Source: Parapedobacter sp051400755
GTDB lineage: Bacteria; Bacteroidota; Bacteroidia; Sphingobacteriales; Sphingobacteriaceae
Reading direction: 5' to 3'
Length of the DNA stretch: 64,000 nucleotides
NCBI RefSeq assembly: GCF_051400755.1
Contig: NZ_JBLFFL010000003.1
Location: forward strand, 186,001 to 250,000
Below are positions 54,353-62,816 of the stretch, piece after piece. How positions within the stretch are numbered: the stretch's first letter is position 1; each line of letters begins with the position of its first letter. Both the position numbers and the translations under genes were made by a program. The notes below the pieces were generated by a model. It did no database searches and was not told the DNA's origin. It worked only from the letters and a program-made list of their open reading frames with translations.

Positions 54353-54881
54353 AGCTAACATATTTGCGTTCATTGTACTTCACTTCTACGGCGCCAGCCT
54401 CTTTCAACAAATTTTCAATCTTTTCGTGATCCGTATTATCGTTAGCATCCACAGCAACGATAAACCGGTCGTCCGTTGCACGCAAATCCATTACGCGCGG
54501 TGCCCGGCCCGGAAACAAGTGATTGCGGAAGAAAAATGTAGCCACCATGCCCAATGCACAGAGCAGGATGGTCACTTCAAACGTGACCGGAACGAAAGCT
54601 GGCAATGGTAGTGGTGGTTTGCCACCGATATTCATCGGCCAGTCATAGGTCATCGTGTAATACAAGAGGCTGAAACCCAAGGTAGTTCCCAACAATCCAA
54701 AGCAAAACGCCGCGATAGGCAACCGCGATGGCTTCACCCCCAACTTCGCCTCTATGCCGTGGATAGGCATTGGCGTAAAGCAATCGTAGATGCTGATGTT
54801 GTTGGCCTGCAACTTATCAATCCCGTCCATCAGCTCGTCCGGGTCTGCAAAACTTCCGATGATATATTTGATAGTACTCAT
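54345..54881 (-). CDS. actD: alternative complex III subunit ActD (DUF3341)
   Basis: A 178-residue DUF3341 protein. The N-terminal cytoplasmic part begins KYIIGSFADPDELMDGIDKL and includes YDCFTPMPIHGIEAKLG; two membrane helices follow (LPIAAFCFGLLGTTLGFSLLY and FVPVTFEVTILLCALGMVATF). ActD is a peripheral-plus-anchored subunit of alternative complex III. It starts 3 bp after the actC stop. Confidence 0.92.
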   Translation of the reverse strand: MSTIKYIIGSFADPDELMDGIDKLQANNISIYDCFTPMPIHGIEAKLGVKPSRLPIAAFCFGLLGTTLGFSLLYYTMTYDWPMNIGGKPPLPLPAFVPVTFEVTILLCALGMVATFFFRNHLFPGRAPRVMDLRATDDRFIVAVDANDNTDHEKIENLLKEAGAVEVKYNERKYVSYE

Positions 54882-54884
54882 TTG

Positions 54885-56366
54885 CTACTTGGTTTCTAAT
54901 GCCTTGATGTCTTCCTCCGTTACCGAATCGTATTTGCCAAGCGTATTCCTGAAGAACTCTACCTGCTCGGGATCCAAATGACCTTCCTGTACCAGTTTGG
55001 TTTTCTGCTGCAAACTCGCGCTCTTCAACAACAGCTTTACTTCCGCAATCGCGATACCGGGGAGGAACCGCAAAAACAGCAGGAATAGCGTGAAAAACAA
55101 TCCGATGGATCCGACAAAGATGCCGACGTCCGTCCACGTCGGGTAGAACATCGCCCAGCTTGACGGGAGATAATCGCGGTGCAGCGAGGTCACGATGATC
55201 ACGAAACGCTCAAACCACATCCCGATGTTGACCACAATGGAGAGTACCCACGAAATCGGAATGCTCGTCCGGATTTTCTTGAACCAGAATAATTGCGGCG
55301 AAATCACGTTGCAGGTCATCATCGCCCAATACGCCCAAGCATACGGACCCGCGATCCGATTGGCAAACGCGTACATTTCATATTCAGAGCCGGAATACCA
55401 AGCGATGAACAGCTCCGTCAAATACGCGATACCCACGATAGAGCCCGTCACCATGATGATCTTGTTCATCGACTCAATGTGGAACATCGTAATGTAATTC
55501 TCAAAGTTGAGTACCTTCCGCATCACCAACAGCAGCGTCTGCACCATTGCAAAACCAGAGAAGATTGCACCCGCCACGAAATAAGGCGGGAAAATCGTGG
55601 TGTGCCATCCCGGAATCACAGAGGTGGCAAAGTCCATGGATACGATGGTGTGTACCGAAAGCACCAACGGGGTAGAGATACCGGCCAAGATCAGCGATAC
55701 GATCTCAAACCGTTGCCAGGTTTTTACCGAGCCGCTCCATCCGAAAGACAAGACGGAATAAATGCGCCGTTTCAATCCGGCTGCACGGTCACGCACCGAC
55801 GCAATATCCGGCAATAAGCCACAATACCAAAACACCAAGGAAACGGTGAAATACGTAGAGATCGCGAAAGCATCCCATACCAAGGGCGAGTTGAAGTTTA
55901 CCCAAAGTGAACCAAACTGGTTGGGCAAAGGAAAAATCCAATAAGCCAGCCAAGGGCGGCCCATGTGGGCTACCACATAGGTGGCAGCACAAATCACCGC
56001 AAAGATGGTCATGGCCTCTGCCGAGCGGTTGATCGAGTTACGCCAGTTTTGACGGAAGAGCAATAATACCGCCGAAATCAGTGTGCCGGCGTGACCGATA
56101 CCCACCCACCACACGAAGTCGGTGATGTCCCATGCCCAACCAACCGTTTTATTCAGCCCCCAGGCACCGATACCGGTCCAAAACGTATAGCCCACACTGA
56201 CTACCCACAGCAAAGCCCCCAACGCCGCCAAGGTGAAACCGATCCACCACGCTTTATTGGGTTTATTTTCTACCGGCAATAAGATATCATCCGTCACCTT
56301 GGCATAGGTGATGTCTTTGCCGGTTACCAGTGGTTCTCTTAATATTGATTCGTTATGCGATGACAT
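54885..56366 (-). CDS. actC: alternative complex III subunit ActC (NrfD/PsrC family)
   Basis: A 493-residue NrfD-type membrane protein with about ten helices, containing the quinol-site subunit features GIGHAGTLISAVLLLFRQNW and ISTPLVLSVHTIVSMDFATS. It oxidises quinol and contacts the iron-sulfur subunit ActB. The C-terminal tail is charged and cytoplasmic. It lies 21 bp after actB. Confidence 0.93.
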   Translation of the reverse strand: MSSHNESILREPLVTGKDITYAKVTDDILLPVENKPNKAWWIGFTLAALGALLWVVSVGYTFWTGIGAWGLNKTVGWAWDITDFVWWVGIGHAGTLISAVLLLFRQNWRNSINRSAEAMTIFAVICAATYVVAHMGRPWLAYWIFPLPNQFGSLWVNFNSPLVWDAFAISTYFTVSLVFWYCGLLPDIASVRDRAAGLKRRIYSVLSFGWSGSVKTWQRFEIVSLILAGISTPLVLSVHTIVSMDFATSVIPGWHTTIFPPYFVAGAIFSGFAMVQTLLLVMRKVLNFENYITMFHIESMNKIIMVTGSIVGIAYLTELFIAWYSGSEYEMYAFANRIAGPYAWAYWAMMTCNVISPQLFWFKKIRTSIPISWVLSIVVNIGMWFERFVIIVTSLHRDYLPSSWAMFYPTWTDVGIFVGSIGLFFTLFLLFLRFLPGIAIAEVKLLLKSASLQQKTKLVQEGHLDPEQVEFFRNTLGKYDSVTEEDIKALETK

Positions 56367-56387
56367 AGTCTATGATTTCAAAAAGAA

Positions 56388-59300
56388 TTAAGCCTCGTAA
56401 GTATTTCTCACCTTCGTCATGTAGCCGATGCCCGGTTGTACATTGATCTCCTCCAATACATAATATACGCGTTCATCACGCAACGCCTTGGAAACCTCCG
56501 AATCGGGATCATTCGCATCTCCGAAGATGATGGCATTAGCCGAACAAGCCGAGCTACAGGCCAACTTAATATCGCCGTCCCGCAATGGTCGCTTCTCTAT
56601 TTTGGCTTTCAATTTGCCCGCTTGGATACGTTGGATGCACATGGAGCATTTTTCCATGACCCCGCGTGAGCGCGAAACCACGTCGGGATTCAATACCAAC
56701 TGCGTAAATTCGTTATTCAGGTAATTATCGAAGCGCGAATCATTCCAGTAGTTGAACCAGTTGAAACGACGCACCTTATACGGGCAGTTGTTCGCGCAAT
56801 AACGTGTGCCAAAGCAACGGTTGTATGCCATGTGGTTCAACCCTTCCGACGAGTGCACGGTGGCCAGCACCGGACACACCGTTTCGCAGGGTGCATGCTC
56901 GCAATGTTGGCAGAGCATCGGCTGGTGTACCACCGATACATTCTCCATATCATCCAGGTCGCGGATGTCATCCTCCTTGGTATGCACTTCTCCGTCCTGC
57001 TCGATGGCATAATACCGGTCGATACGGATCCAATGCATTTCGCGGCGGCGGCGTACTTCATCGCGTCCAACCACCGGAATATTGTTCTCCACGTTGCAGG
57101 CAACAATACAAGAACCGCATCCGGTACACGCGTTGAGGTCAATAGCCATCACCCATTTGTGCCCCGGTTGCTCGTATTTATTCCACAGATCGTACGTTTT
57201 GTGCTTATCCGTCCAACGTCCGGCATTGTGCCCGGGATCCTCTTTATACTTCGCAAAGGTCGTTTCACGGATCACGTTGCGCCCCTCGATGGTATGGTGC
57301 GTTTGCGTTTGTGCCAATTCATAGGTGCCGCTGGCCTTGGTAAGCTTAGCCGTGGTATTGAACTGCAATGTTCCGTTCACCAGCTTTGCAAAAGGATAAG
57401 CATTCTGTCCGACGTTATTGCCCGCTTTGCCCACCTTGGTGCGTCCGTAGCCCACGGCAATAGACACCGTACCCATCGCTTGGCCAGGCTGCATCAACAC
57501 CGGTAGCGTTACCTTGTAACCGTTTTCACCTTCAACCTCCACTACGCTATTTTCGCCCAATCCCAATGACTCTGCAAATTTGGGATTAATGGCCACATAG
57601 TTGTCCCAAGTCACTTTAGATACCGGATCGGGCAATTCCTGCAGGTATGCGTTGTTTCCTTGCTTACCATCCTTGAGCGCCACGCTTTGATATAATTGCA
57701 CCTCCACGTCCTTTGCCAATGCTTTGCTATTGGCCGCAATGCTGCTGGCCACCGCGCCGAGGGATGCCGCATCAACGCTGTAAGCAGACGCCGGTTGGTC
57801 GCCCTTGTACTCGAAACCGGTTTGCAGCACATCTTTCCATGTTTTGCTGCTGCCGACAAGGATATTTTGTTCCCAGTTGTTTTTTACAAACGTATAGTAG
57901 TCGGTCTTTTCGCCCGCCCACAGCAAGAGGCTATGCTCTGCTTGCCGCGTATCATATACCGGATTGATCGTCGGCTGTACAATCGTGTAGTACCCACCCC
58001 GTGGATTCGCATCGCCCCACGATTCTAAGAAATTGTGGTTCGGCGCAATGGCGTCCAATACCGAAGCCGTTTCGTCCTCACGGTCCGCAAACGATAACTT
58101 AAACGTAATTTTTTCCAATGCTGCCTTTATGGCGTCTGCATTGGGATAATGATATACCGGATTGCTGTCTAAAAAGAACACCACATCCACGTCGCCCCGA
58201 TTGGCTTCCGCTAAGAACGCCGCAAATGCCTCGTCGTCGCCCTTGTGTTGAAACGAAGGATTGTCCAGATCGATCGTGCTGCCATAGCTTTGCAAGGCCA
58301 CGTTGATGGCGTTGGTCAGGGTCTGTATGGCAATGTCGTTGGAGCCAGCGACCACCAAAGCACGTCCCTGCGCCTGCTGAAGCTCCTTGGCAACCAATTT
58401 CAACGCCGTTTGCGCTTTCGGATTTGCACTCAGTCCGCCGGGCAGGCTGCCGCCGGTGACGGCATTGTAAAGCGCGATCAATAGCGGACCTTCCTCCGAA
58501 GGTTTGATGGCGATCCGCACATCGGCGTTGGTGCCGGTAAGGCTCATACCACCCTCAAACTGAATATGGCGCGACATTTTGCCGTTTTTCAGGCTCTTGT
58601 AGTCACGATTCGCAATATACTGTTGTGTATGCTCCTCTCCGCTCAGCCAAGTGCCGAGAAAATCGGCCGCCACGCTCACGATAATGTCCGCATTGTCGAA
58701 ACGATAATGGGGCACCACTGCCTTGCCAAAGCTACGCTGATTGGCTTTAATGATACCGCTATACGAAACGGCATCAACTTCAACCAAGCGGGCCGTCGGG
58801 TATTTAGTGGCAAAGCGAGCAATCGCGGCAATCGCAGAGGGGCTATTCAATGAGGATGAAATGATGCGGATCTGCTTTCCGGCAGCATGGGCTGCATCCA
58901 ACGCAGTAACCACGTGTGTATCCAATTCATCCCAAGAAATATCAGCACCGTTGAATTTGGGGCCTTTCAGCTTGGACATATCGTACAGGTCCAATACCGA
59001 TGCCTGTGCCGACGCATCCGTACCGCAATTAAGTCCGACAGCAGCAGGGTTGGCTTCCAGCAAAATGGGCCGCCCTTCGCGTGTCCGGACCAATACGCTC
59101 TGTCCTTTGAAGCTGGATGCATAAAAATTGGGGATACCCGGCGTGATCTCTTCCGGTTTTATCAAATAGGGAACGGCTTTGTGCACCGGTGTACGGTTAC
59201 ATGCTGCCAACGTAACGGCACCAACCCCGAATCCCAGCGCTTTCAAGAAATCGCGGCGGGGTGTCTTCGTGCTCAAGCCAGCTTCATTCAATACGTCTTC

Positions 59301-59402
59301 TACAGGAATTGGTTCGGCAAATTCGCCCTTGCTGTTCGATACGAAAGCCGGCGTCTGCTGCAATTCTTCCAAACCTTTCCAATATTTCTTGTTGCTATCC
59401 AT
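56388..59402 (-). CDS. actB: alternative complex III subunit ActB (molybdopterin-like plus Fe-S domains)
   Basis: A 1004-residue periplasmic subunit. The N-terminus has a twin-arginine motif (TPRRDFLKALGFG, Arg49-Arg50) and TLAAC with Cys68, so it may be a Tat-exported lipoprotein. Residues about 70-720 resemble a molybdopterin oxidoreductase; in characterised ActB proteins no molybdenum cofactor is bound. The C-terminal part binds iron-sulfur clusters through CTGCGSCIVACNVENN, CQHCEHAPCETVCPV, CFGTRYCANNCPYKVRR and CSMCIQRIQAGK. It connects ActC to the heme subunits. It follows actA by 48 bp. Confidence 0.94.
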   Translation of the reverse strand: MDSNKKYWKGLEELQQTPAFVSNSKGEFAEPIPVEDVLNEAGLSTKTPRRDFLKALGFGVGAVTLAACNRTPVHKAVPYLIKPEEITPGIPNFYASSFKGQSVLVRTREGRPILLEANPAAVGLNCGTDASAQASVLDLYDMSKLKGPKFNGADISWDELDTHVVTALDAAHAAGKQIRIISSSLNSPSAIAAIARFATKYPTARLVEVDAVSYSGIIKANQRSFGKAVVPHYRFDNADIIVSVAADFLGTWLSGEEHTQQYIANRDYKSLKNGKMSRHIQFEGGMSLTGTNADVRIAIKPSEEGPLLIALYNAVTGGSLPGGLSANPKAQTALKLVAKELQQAQGRALVVAGSNDIAIQTLTNAINVALQSYGSTIDLDNPSFQHKGDDEAFAAFLAEANRGDVDVVFFLDSNPVYHYPNADAIKAALEKITFKLSFADREDETASVLDAIAPNHNFLESWGDANPRGGYYTIVQPTINPVYDTRQAEHSLLLWAGEKTDYYTFVKNNWEQNILVGSSKTWKDVLQTGFEYKGDQPASAYSVDAASLGAVASSIAANSKALAKDVEVQLYQSVALKDGKQGNNAYLQELPDPVSKVTWDNYVAINPKFAESLGLGENSVVEVEGENGYKVTLPVLMQPGQAMGTVSIAVGYGRTKVGKAGNNVGQNAYPFAKLVNGTLQFNTTAKLTKASGTYELAQTQTHHTIEGRNVIRETTFAKYKEDPGHNAGRWTDKHKTYDLWNKYEQPGHKWVMAIDLNACTGCGSCIVACNVENNIPVVGRDEVRRRREMHWIRIDRYYAIEQDGEVHTKEDDIRDLDDMENVSVVHQPMLCQHCEHAPCETVCPVLATVHSSEGLNHMAYNRCFGTRYCANNCPYKVRRFNWFNYWNDSRFDNYLNNEFTQLVLNPDVVSRSRGVMEKCSMCIQRIQAGKLKAKIEKRPLRDGDIKLACSSACSANAIIFGDANDPDSEVSKALRDERVYYVLEEINVQPGIGYMTKVRNTYEA

Positions 59403-59450
59403 TTAAGCTATATATAAGATTGCGTATGTCAGTATGATGTGATTCTATCA

Positions 59451-60740
59451 TTAATAATGGCATTTGCCACATTCCAGTCCGCCCAACATCGCGGCGGTCA
59501 CCTTCTCGCCTTTTTTCAGCTTTTCGTGCGCAGCGATCAACTCCTCGTAATAGGCATTGCCTTCGTGGTTTACCTCCGTCTGTTGGTGACAGTTGATACA
59601 CCATTTCATCGTCAGCGGCGAATATTGATATACTTCCGCCATCGTTTCAACCGGACCGTGGCAGGTCTGGCACTCCACACCGGCCACCACCACGTGTTGC
59701 GAGTGGTTGAAATAAGCAAAATCAGGCAGGTTGTGGATACGTACCCACTCAATAGGGCGTTGGTTCGGGCCATATTCCATCGTCTCCGGATTGTAGTCCA
59801 GTGCCCGGTATATTTTTGCGATTTCAGGCGACAGCTCTCCATCATATTTGTCGCTCGCGGTGATTGCCTTATGGCAGTTCATGCACACATTTGCCGACGG
59901 AATAGAAGCGTTCTTTGATTTAAAGGCACCACCATGGCAATACTGACACTCAATCTGGTTGACCCCCGCATGCAGTTGGTGCGAAAATTTAATGGGCTGT
60001 ACCGGCTGATAACCTTCGTGAACACCCACGTTCCACAAGGTCTTCCATCCAGCTGCGCCGAGGAAAATCGCCAACATCAGTATGGTAAAAAACACCAATT
60101 TCTTGTTTTTGGCCAGCTTCTTCAGCTTCCCGACATAATCCTTCTGTGCGCCTTCAACCAGTTCAGCTTCAGGAATAAGGTCTTTGCTATTGGTGATGAC
60201 ACGCTCCAATGTGCGAATGACTTTGTTAAGCACCAAAATGACCACGAATGCCAATAGGATCACCGCTACTAAGCCAATGATCATAAAGTTACTTGCATTC
60301 CCACTATCGCCGGCAGCTGCTCCGCCACCTCCGGTCGCTCCGCCCGTCGCATCTGCTGTCGCTTTCTTCTCTTCCTCAGACTTGATATAGGCCAAAACAC
60401 TCTTAATCTGATCTTCTGAAAATTGCGGGAACGCGGTCATGGCAGCGTTCGGAAATTGTGCATCCAGTTCCGCCGCAATGGGGTCCGCCGAAGCGATCAT
60501 CGCGGGTGCGTTATGGATCCATTTCAACAACCAAGCTTCCTCGCGCCGTTCATTCACCCCAGCTAATTCAGGACCCGTCAGCTTCCCAAACACCTTATGG
60601 CACGTGGCACAATTGGCCTTGAAAATCGTCGCACCTTCCTTCACGTCCTGCGCCTGCAACGAAGAAACCGCAAACAACAACACCAACGCAACGGATATCG
60701 GCTTGGCAATTCTTTCAAAAACTAATGAGATATTTCTCAT
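59451..60740 (-). CDS. actA: alternative complex III multiheme cytochrome c subunit ActA
   Basis: A 429-residue multiheme cytochrome. After a signal peptide (to SSLQA) comes an N-terminal monoheme domain with ANCATCHK and a possible Met ligand (AMTAFPQFSEDQ), a Gly/Ala-rich linker, and membrane segments near residues 150-170 and 210-230. The pentaheme region then has ECQYCHGG, CMNCHK, CQTCHG, CINCHQ and the C-terminal CGKCHY. That totals six CxxCH sites, one more than a canonical pentaheme ActA. I chose the ATG at 60740; the longer frame to 60824 would put 28 residues before the signal peptide. It is the first gene of the act-cox operon. Confidence 0.93.
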   Translation of the reverse strand: MRNISLVFERIAKPISVALVLLFAVSSLQAQDVKEGATIFKANCATCHKVFGKLTGPELAGVNERREEAWLLKWIHNAPAMIASADPIAAELDAQFPNAAMTAFPQFSEDQIKSVLAYIKSEEEKKATADATGGATGGGGAAAGDSGNASNFMIIGLVAVILLAFVVILVLNKVIRTLERVITNSKDLIPEAELVEGAQKDYVGKLKKLAKNKKLVFFTILMLAIFLGAAGWKTLWNVGVHEGYQPVQPIKFSHQLHAGVNQIECQYCHGGAFKSKNASIPSANVCMNCHKAITASDKYDGELSPEIAKIYRALDYNPETMEYGPNQRPIEWVRIHNLPDFAYFNHSQHVVVAGVECQTCHGPVETMAEVYQYSPLTMKWCINCHQQTEVNHEGNAYYEELIAAHEKLKKGEKVTAAMLGGLECGKCHY

Positions 60741-61208
60741 ATTGAGCACTTTATACAGATTATGATGAATGTAAAAATTGGGGTTATCTGAATCAATGGA
60801 ATTACACCCTCTTAACAATGCCACAAAAGTATAACTTATTGGCGTATCGGTGACAATTGGATGACCTAATTTAATAATTTATAATCGTTCTAAATTGATC
60901 AAAAAGCGCGATTTGAGCACATATACTCTATTTTTACGCGACTGCAATCAGGGTACATGTTTTCCAAAATTTTGTTTTTTTATCAGAATTTTATATTATA
61001 AAAAGCTCCTTTTCCGGAGGCCTGGCCTTGCCTTATACCGTCACATTGTTTGCCCCTAAAACAAGCGCTTATTTACAGACGAGCAAGTGATCACTACAAA
61101 ACATTTAGCCAAGGTTTGAAATAATAATGAAACTTTTTTGCCAGTATTTATGTATATTCGCATACAGGGACAGCTAACTTCCTGACATTAGTCAAAAATG
61201 ACTGTTTA
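60741..61208. other. 468-bp divergent intergenic region between actA and msrB
   Basis: AT-rich, no convincing gene. It contains the act operon promoter (60824-60857, - strand). A small hairpin CTCC-TTTTCC-GGAG lies near 61005-61020, and an imperfect palindrome TGACATTAGTCA sits just before msrB (61183-61194). No clear msrB promoter was found; TATATTCG at 61153-61160 is a weak candidate. Confidence 0.6.
60824..60857 (-). promoter_or_regulatory. promoter of the act-cox operon
   Basis: On the - strand, ATTG (60857-60854) is followed after 22 bp by TACTTTTG (60831-60824), a perfect TAnnTTTG -7 element, 83 bp before the actA ATG. This spacing lies within the 17-23 bp range of Bacteroidota promoters, and no other good candidate is seen in the region. 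Confidence 0.55.
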
Positions 61209-61697
61209 ATGCGTTATATTTGGTTTATTTTGGCGTTTTTACCTGCTTATGCAGCCTGCGGTCAAGCCGCACAACGGGATGGCCGAGGCCAGGTCGATCA
61301 CCAACCAATTGACAATACGATGGATACGGCGAAATACAATAAACTGACTCCCGAAGAAGAATATATCATTATTCACAAGGGTACCGAACGACCGTTTACG
61401 GGCGCATTATTGAACAACAAGGTCCAGGGCGTTTACATATGCAAGCGCTGCGACGCGCCGCTGTACCGCTCTGAAGATAAATTCGAATCCCATTGCGGTT
61501 GGCCAAGCTTCGATGACGAAATCGAAGGTGCCGTCAAACGCATCCCCGACGGCGATGGACGGCGTACCGAGATCGTATGCGCCCATTGCGGCGGCCACTT
61601 GGGGCATGTATTCCTGGGTGAGCGGTTCACCACGAAAAATACCCGTCACTGTGTCAACTCACTGTCAATGAAGTTTGTGCCGGTGAAGACTCCCTAA
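61209..61697 (+). CDS. msrB: lipoprotein peptide-methionine (R)-S-oxide reductase MsrB
   Basis: A 162-residue MsrB that reduces methionine R-sulfoxide. The catalytic Cys148 is in NTRHCVNS, Cys96 (SHCGWPSF) is the likely resolving residue, and Zn is bound by Cys78/Cys81 and Cys124/Cys127. The N-terminus is a lipoprotein signal (LPAYAAC, Cys17), placing the enzyme in the periplasm or outer membrane. That differs from the cytosolic MsrA at 14775. Its last 44 bp overlap the 3' end of the LacI-type regulator gene on the other strand. Confidence 0.94.
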   Translation: MRYIWFILAFLPAYAACGQAAQRDGRGQVDHQPIDNTMDTAKYNKLTPEEEYIIIHKGTERPFTGALLNNKVQGVYICKRCDAPLYRSEDKFESHCGWPSFDDEIEGAVKRIPDGDGRRTEIVCAHCGGHLGHVFLGERFTTKNTRHCVNSLSMKFVPVKTP

Positions 61698-62673
61698 CGA
61701 TCAGTTCCGAAGGTAACACGACCTGTTTGACCTCCTTGGCCTTGCCGTCGAGCTGGTTGAGCAAACTATTGATGAGTTCGTCGGCGATGGCTTCAATGGG
61801 CTGTGATACCGCAGTAATCGTCGGTGTATGCAGTTTAAACAGCGTGTGATCATCGTATGACACGATCGCGGGGAAAGGTTTATCGTATTGCTTAATCGCT
61901 TTCAAACCGGCGATCGCCAGGTAATTGGTGGCAAAAAAAATGGCATCAGGCTGCTGGTCTTCCAAGAACAGTCGAAATTCACGGATGCTGGTTTGTTCGT
62001 TCTCGTCGAGGTTCACCTTTTTGACATAAGGCTGCAGTTTATACAAATCGATCGCACGCATATAACCATCCATACGGTCGCGCATTTGGGTCTGGGAAGA
62101 ATACAACGTTACCAGGGCGATGCGCTTATACCCTTGCTGCGCAAGATGTACCGTAGCATCAAACGCCCCCCTAACATTATCCGAAACTACGTAACTCGTG
62201 TTCAGCCCCGGGATGTACCGGTCAAACAATACCACCGGCAATTGATTGCTTAATAAAGACTCAACCGTATCGCGAACCCCCTCCGACGGTGTGATAATGT
62301 ACCCATCCACATGCCGATCGCGGAAAAGTTCAATCAGCTCGACCGTTTTATTGGGTTTGTTTTCGGTACTGCAATAAATGATCCGGTATCCTTTGCTGTA
62401 GGCCTTTGCCTCTATCAGCCGCGCAATATTGGCAAAGAATGGGTTGGAGATGTCTTCGATCACCAAACCGATGATCTTGGTCTTGCCTGTCCGCAGACTC
62501 TTGGCCAGCTCATTGGGCTTATACCCCACTTTCTGCACATGCTCCAATACGCGTTTGGTCAACCCTTCGCTGATACGTTTTTCTTTCGCCTTGCCATTGA
62601 GAATAAAAGACACCGTGGTAACCGATACACCGAGGTCTTTTGCAATGTCACTGATCAATATTTTCTTCTTCAT
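61654..62673 (-). CDS. LacI family transcriptional regulator
   Basis: A 339-residue LacI/GalR-type repressor. The N-terminal helix-turn-helix is ISDIAKDLGVSVTTVSFILN (about residues 7-26), followed by the hinge helix PNELAKSLRTGKT and a periplasmic-binding-protein-like sensor domain (IIGLVIEDISNPFF, then DGYIITPSEGV and AIVSYDDHTLF). It likely controls the divergent GH92 gene 143 bp away and perhaps its own transcription, in response to a sugar; the ligand is unknown. The 3' end overlaps msrB by 44 bp. Confidence 0.9.
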   Translation of the reverse strand: MKKKILISDIAKDLGVSVTTVSFILNGKAKEKRISEGLTKRVLEHVQKVGYKPNELAKSLRTGKTKIIGLVIEDISNPFFANIARLIEAKAYSKGYRIIYCSTENKPNKTVELIELFRDRHVDGYIITPSEGVRDTVESLLSNQLPVVLFDRYIPGLNTSYVVSDNVRGAFDATVHLAQQGYKRIALVTLYSSQTQMRDRMDGYMRAIDLYKLQPYVKKVNLDENEQTSIREFRLFLEDQQPDAIFFATNYLAIAGLKAIKQYDKPFPAIVSYDDHTLFKLHTPTITAVSQPIEAIADELINSLLNQLDGKAKEVKQVVLPSELIVRESSPAQTSLTVS

Positions 62674-62707
62674 TTAGCAAATACAGCTTAATGTTTAGCA
62701 TTCGGGC

Positions 62708-62741
62708 AAACCTATCGAATTTTCATCGAAGTCAGGCAAAA
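62708..62741 (-). promoter_or_regulatory. promoter of the LacI-type regulator gene
   Basis: On the - strand TTTG (62741-62738), a 22-bp spacer and TAGGTTTG (62715-62708) match both promoter boxes; the ATG is at 62673, 34 bp downstream. Confidence 0.55.
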
Positions 62742-62756
62742 TAATCAAAAAATCAT

Positions 62757-62786
62757 TTGCATCTTCATATAATCAAGGTAGCTTTA
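62757..62786 (+). promoter_or_regulatory. promoter of the GH92 gene
   Basis: TTTG (62757-62760), an 18-bp spacer and TAGCTTTA (62779-62786, seven of eight matches) lie 30 bp before the ATG at 62817. It is back to back with the regulator promoter, so one bound repressor could affect both. Confidence 0.5.
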
Positions 62787-62816
62787 CCGGCAGTTATACA
62801 ATTAACCTTATTAAAC

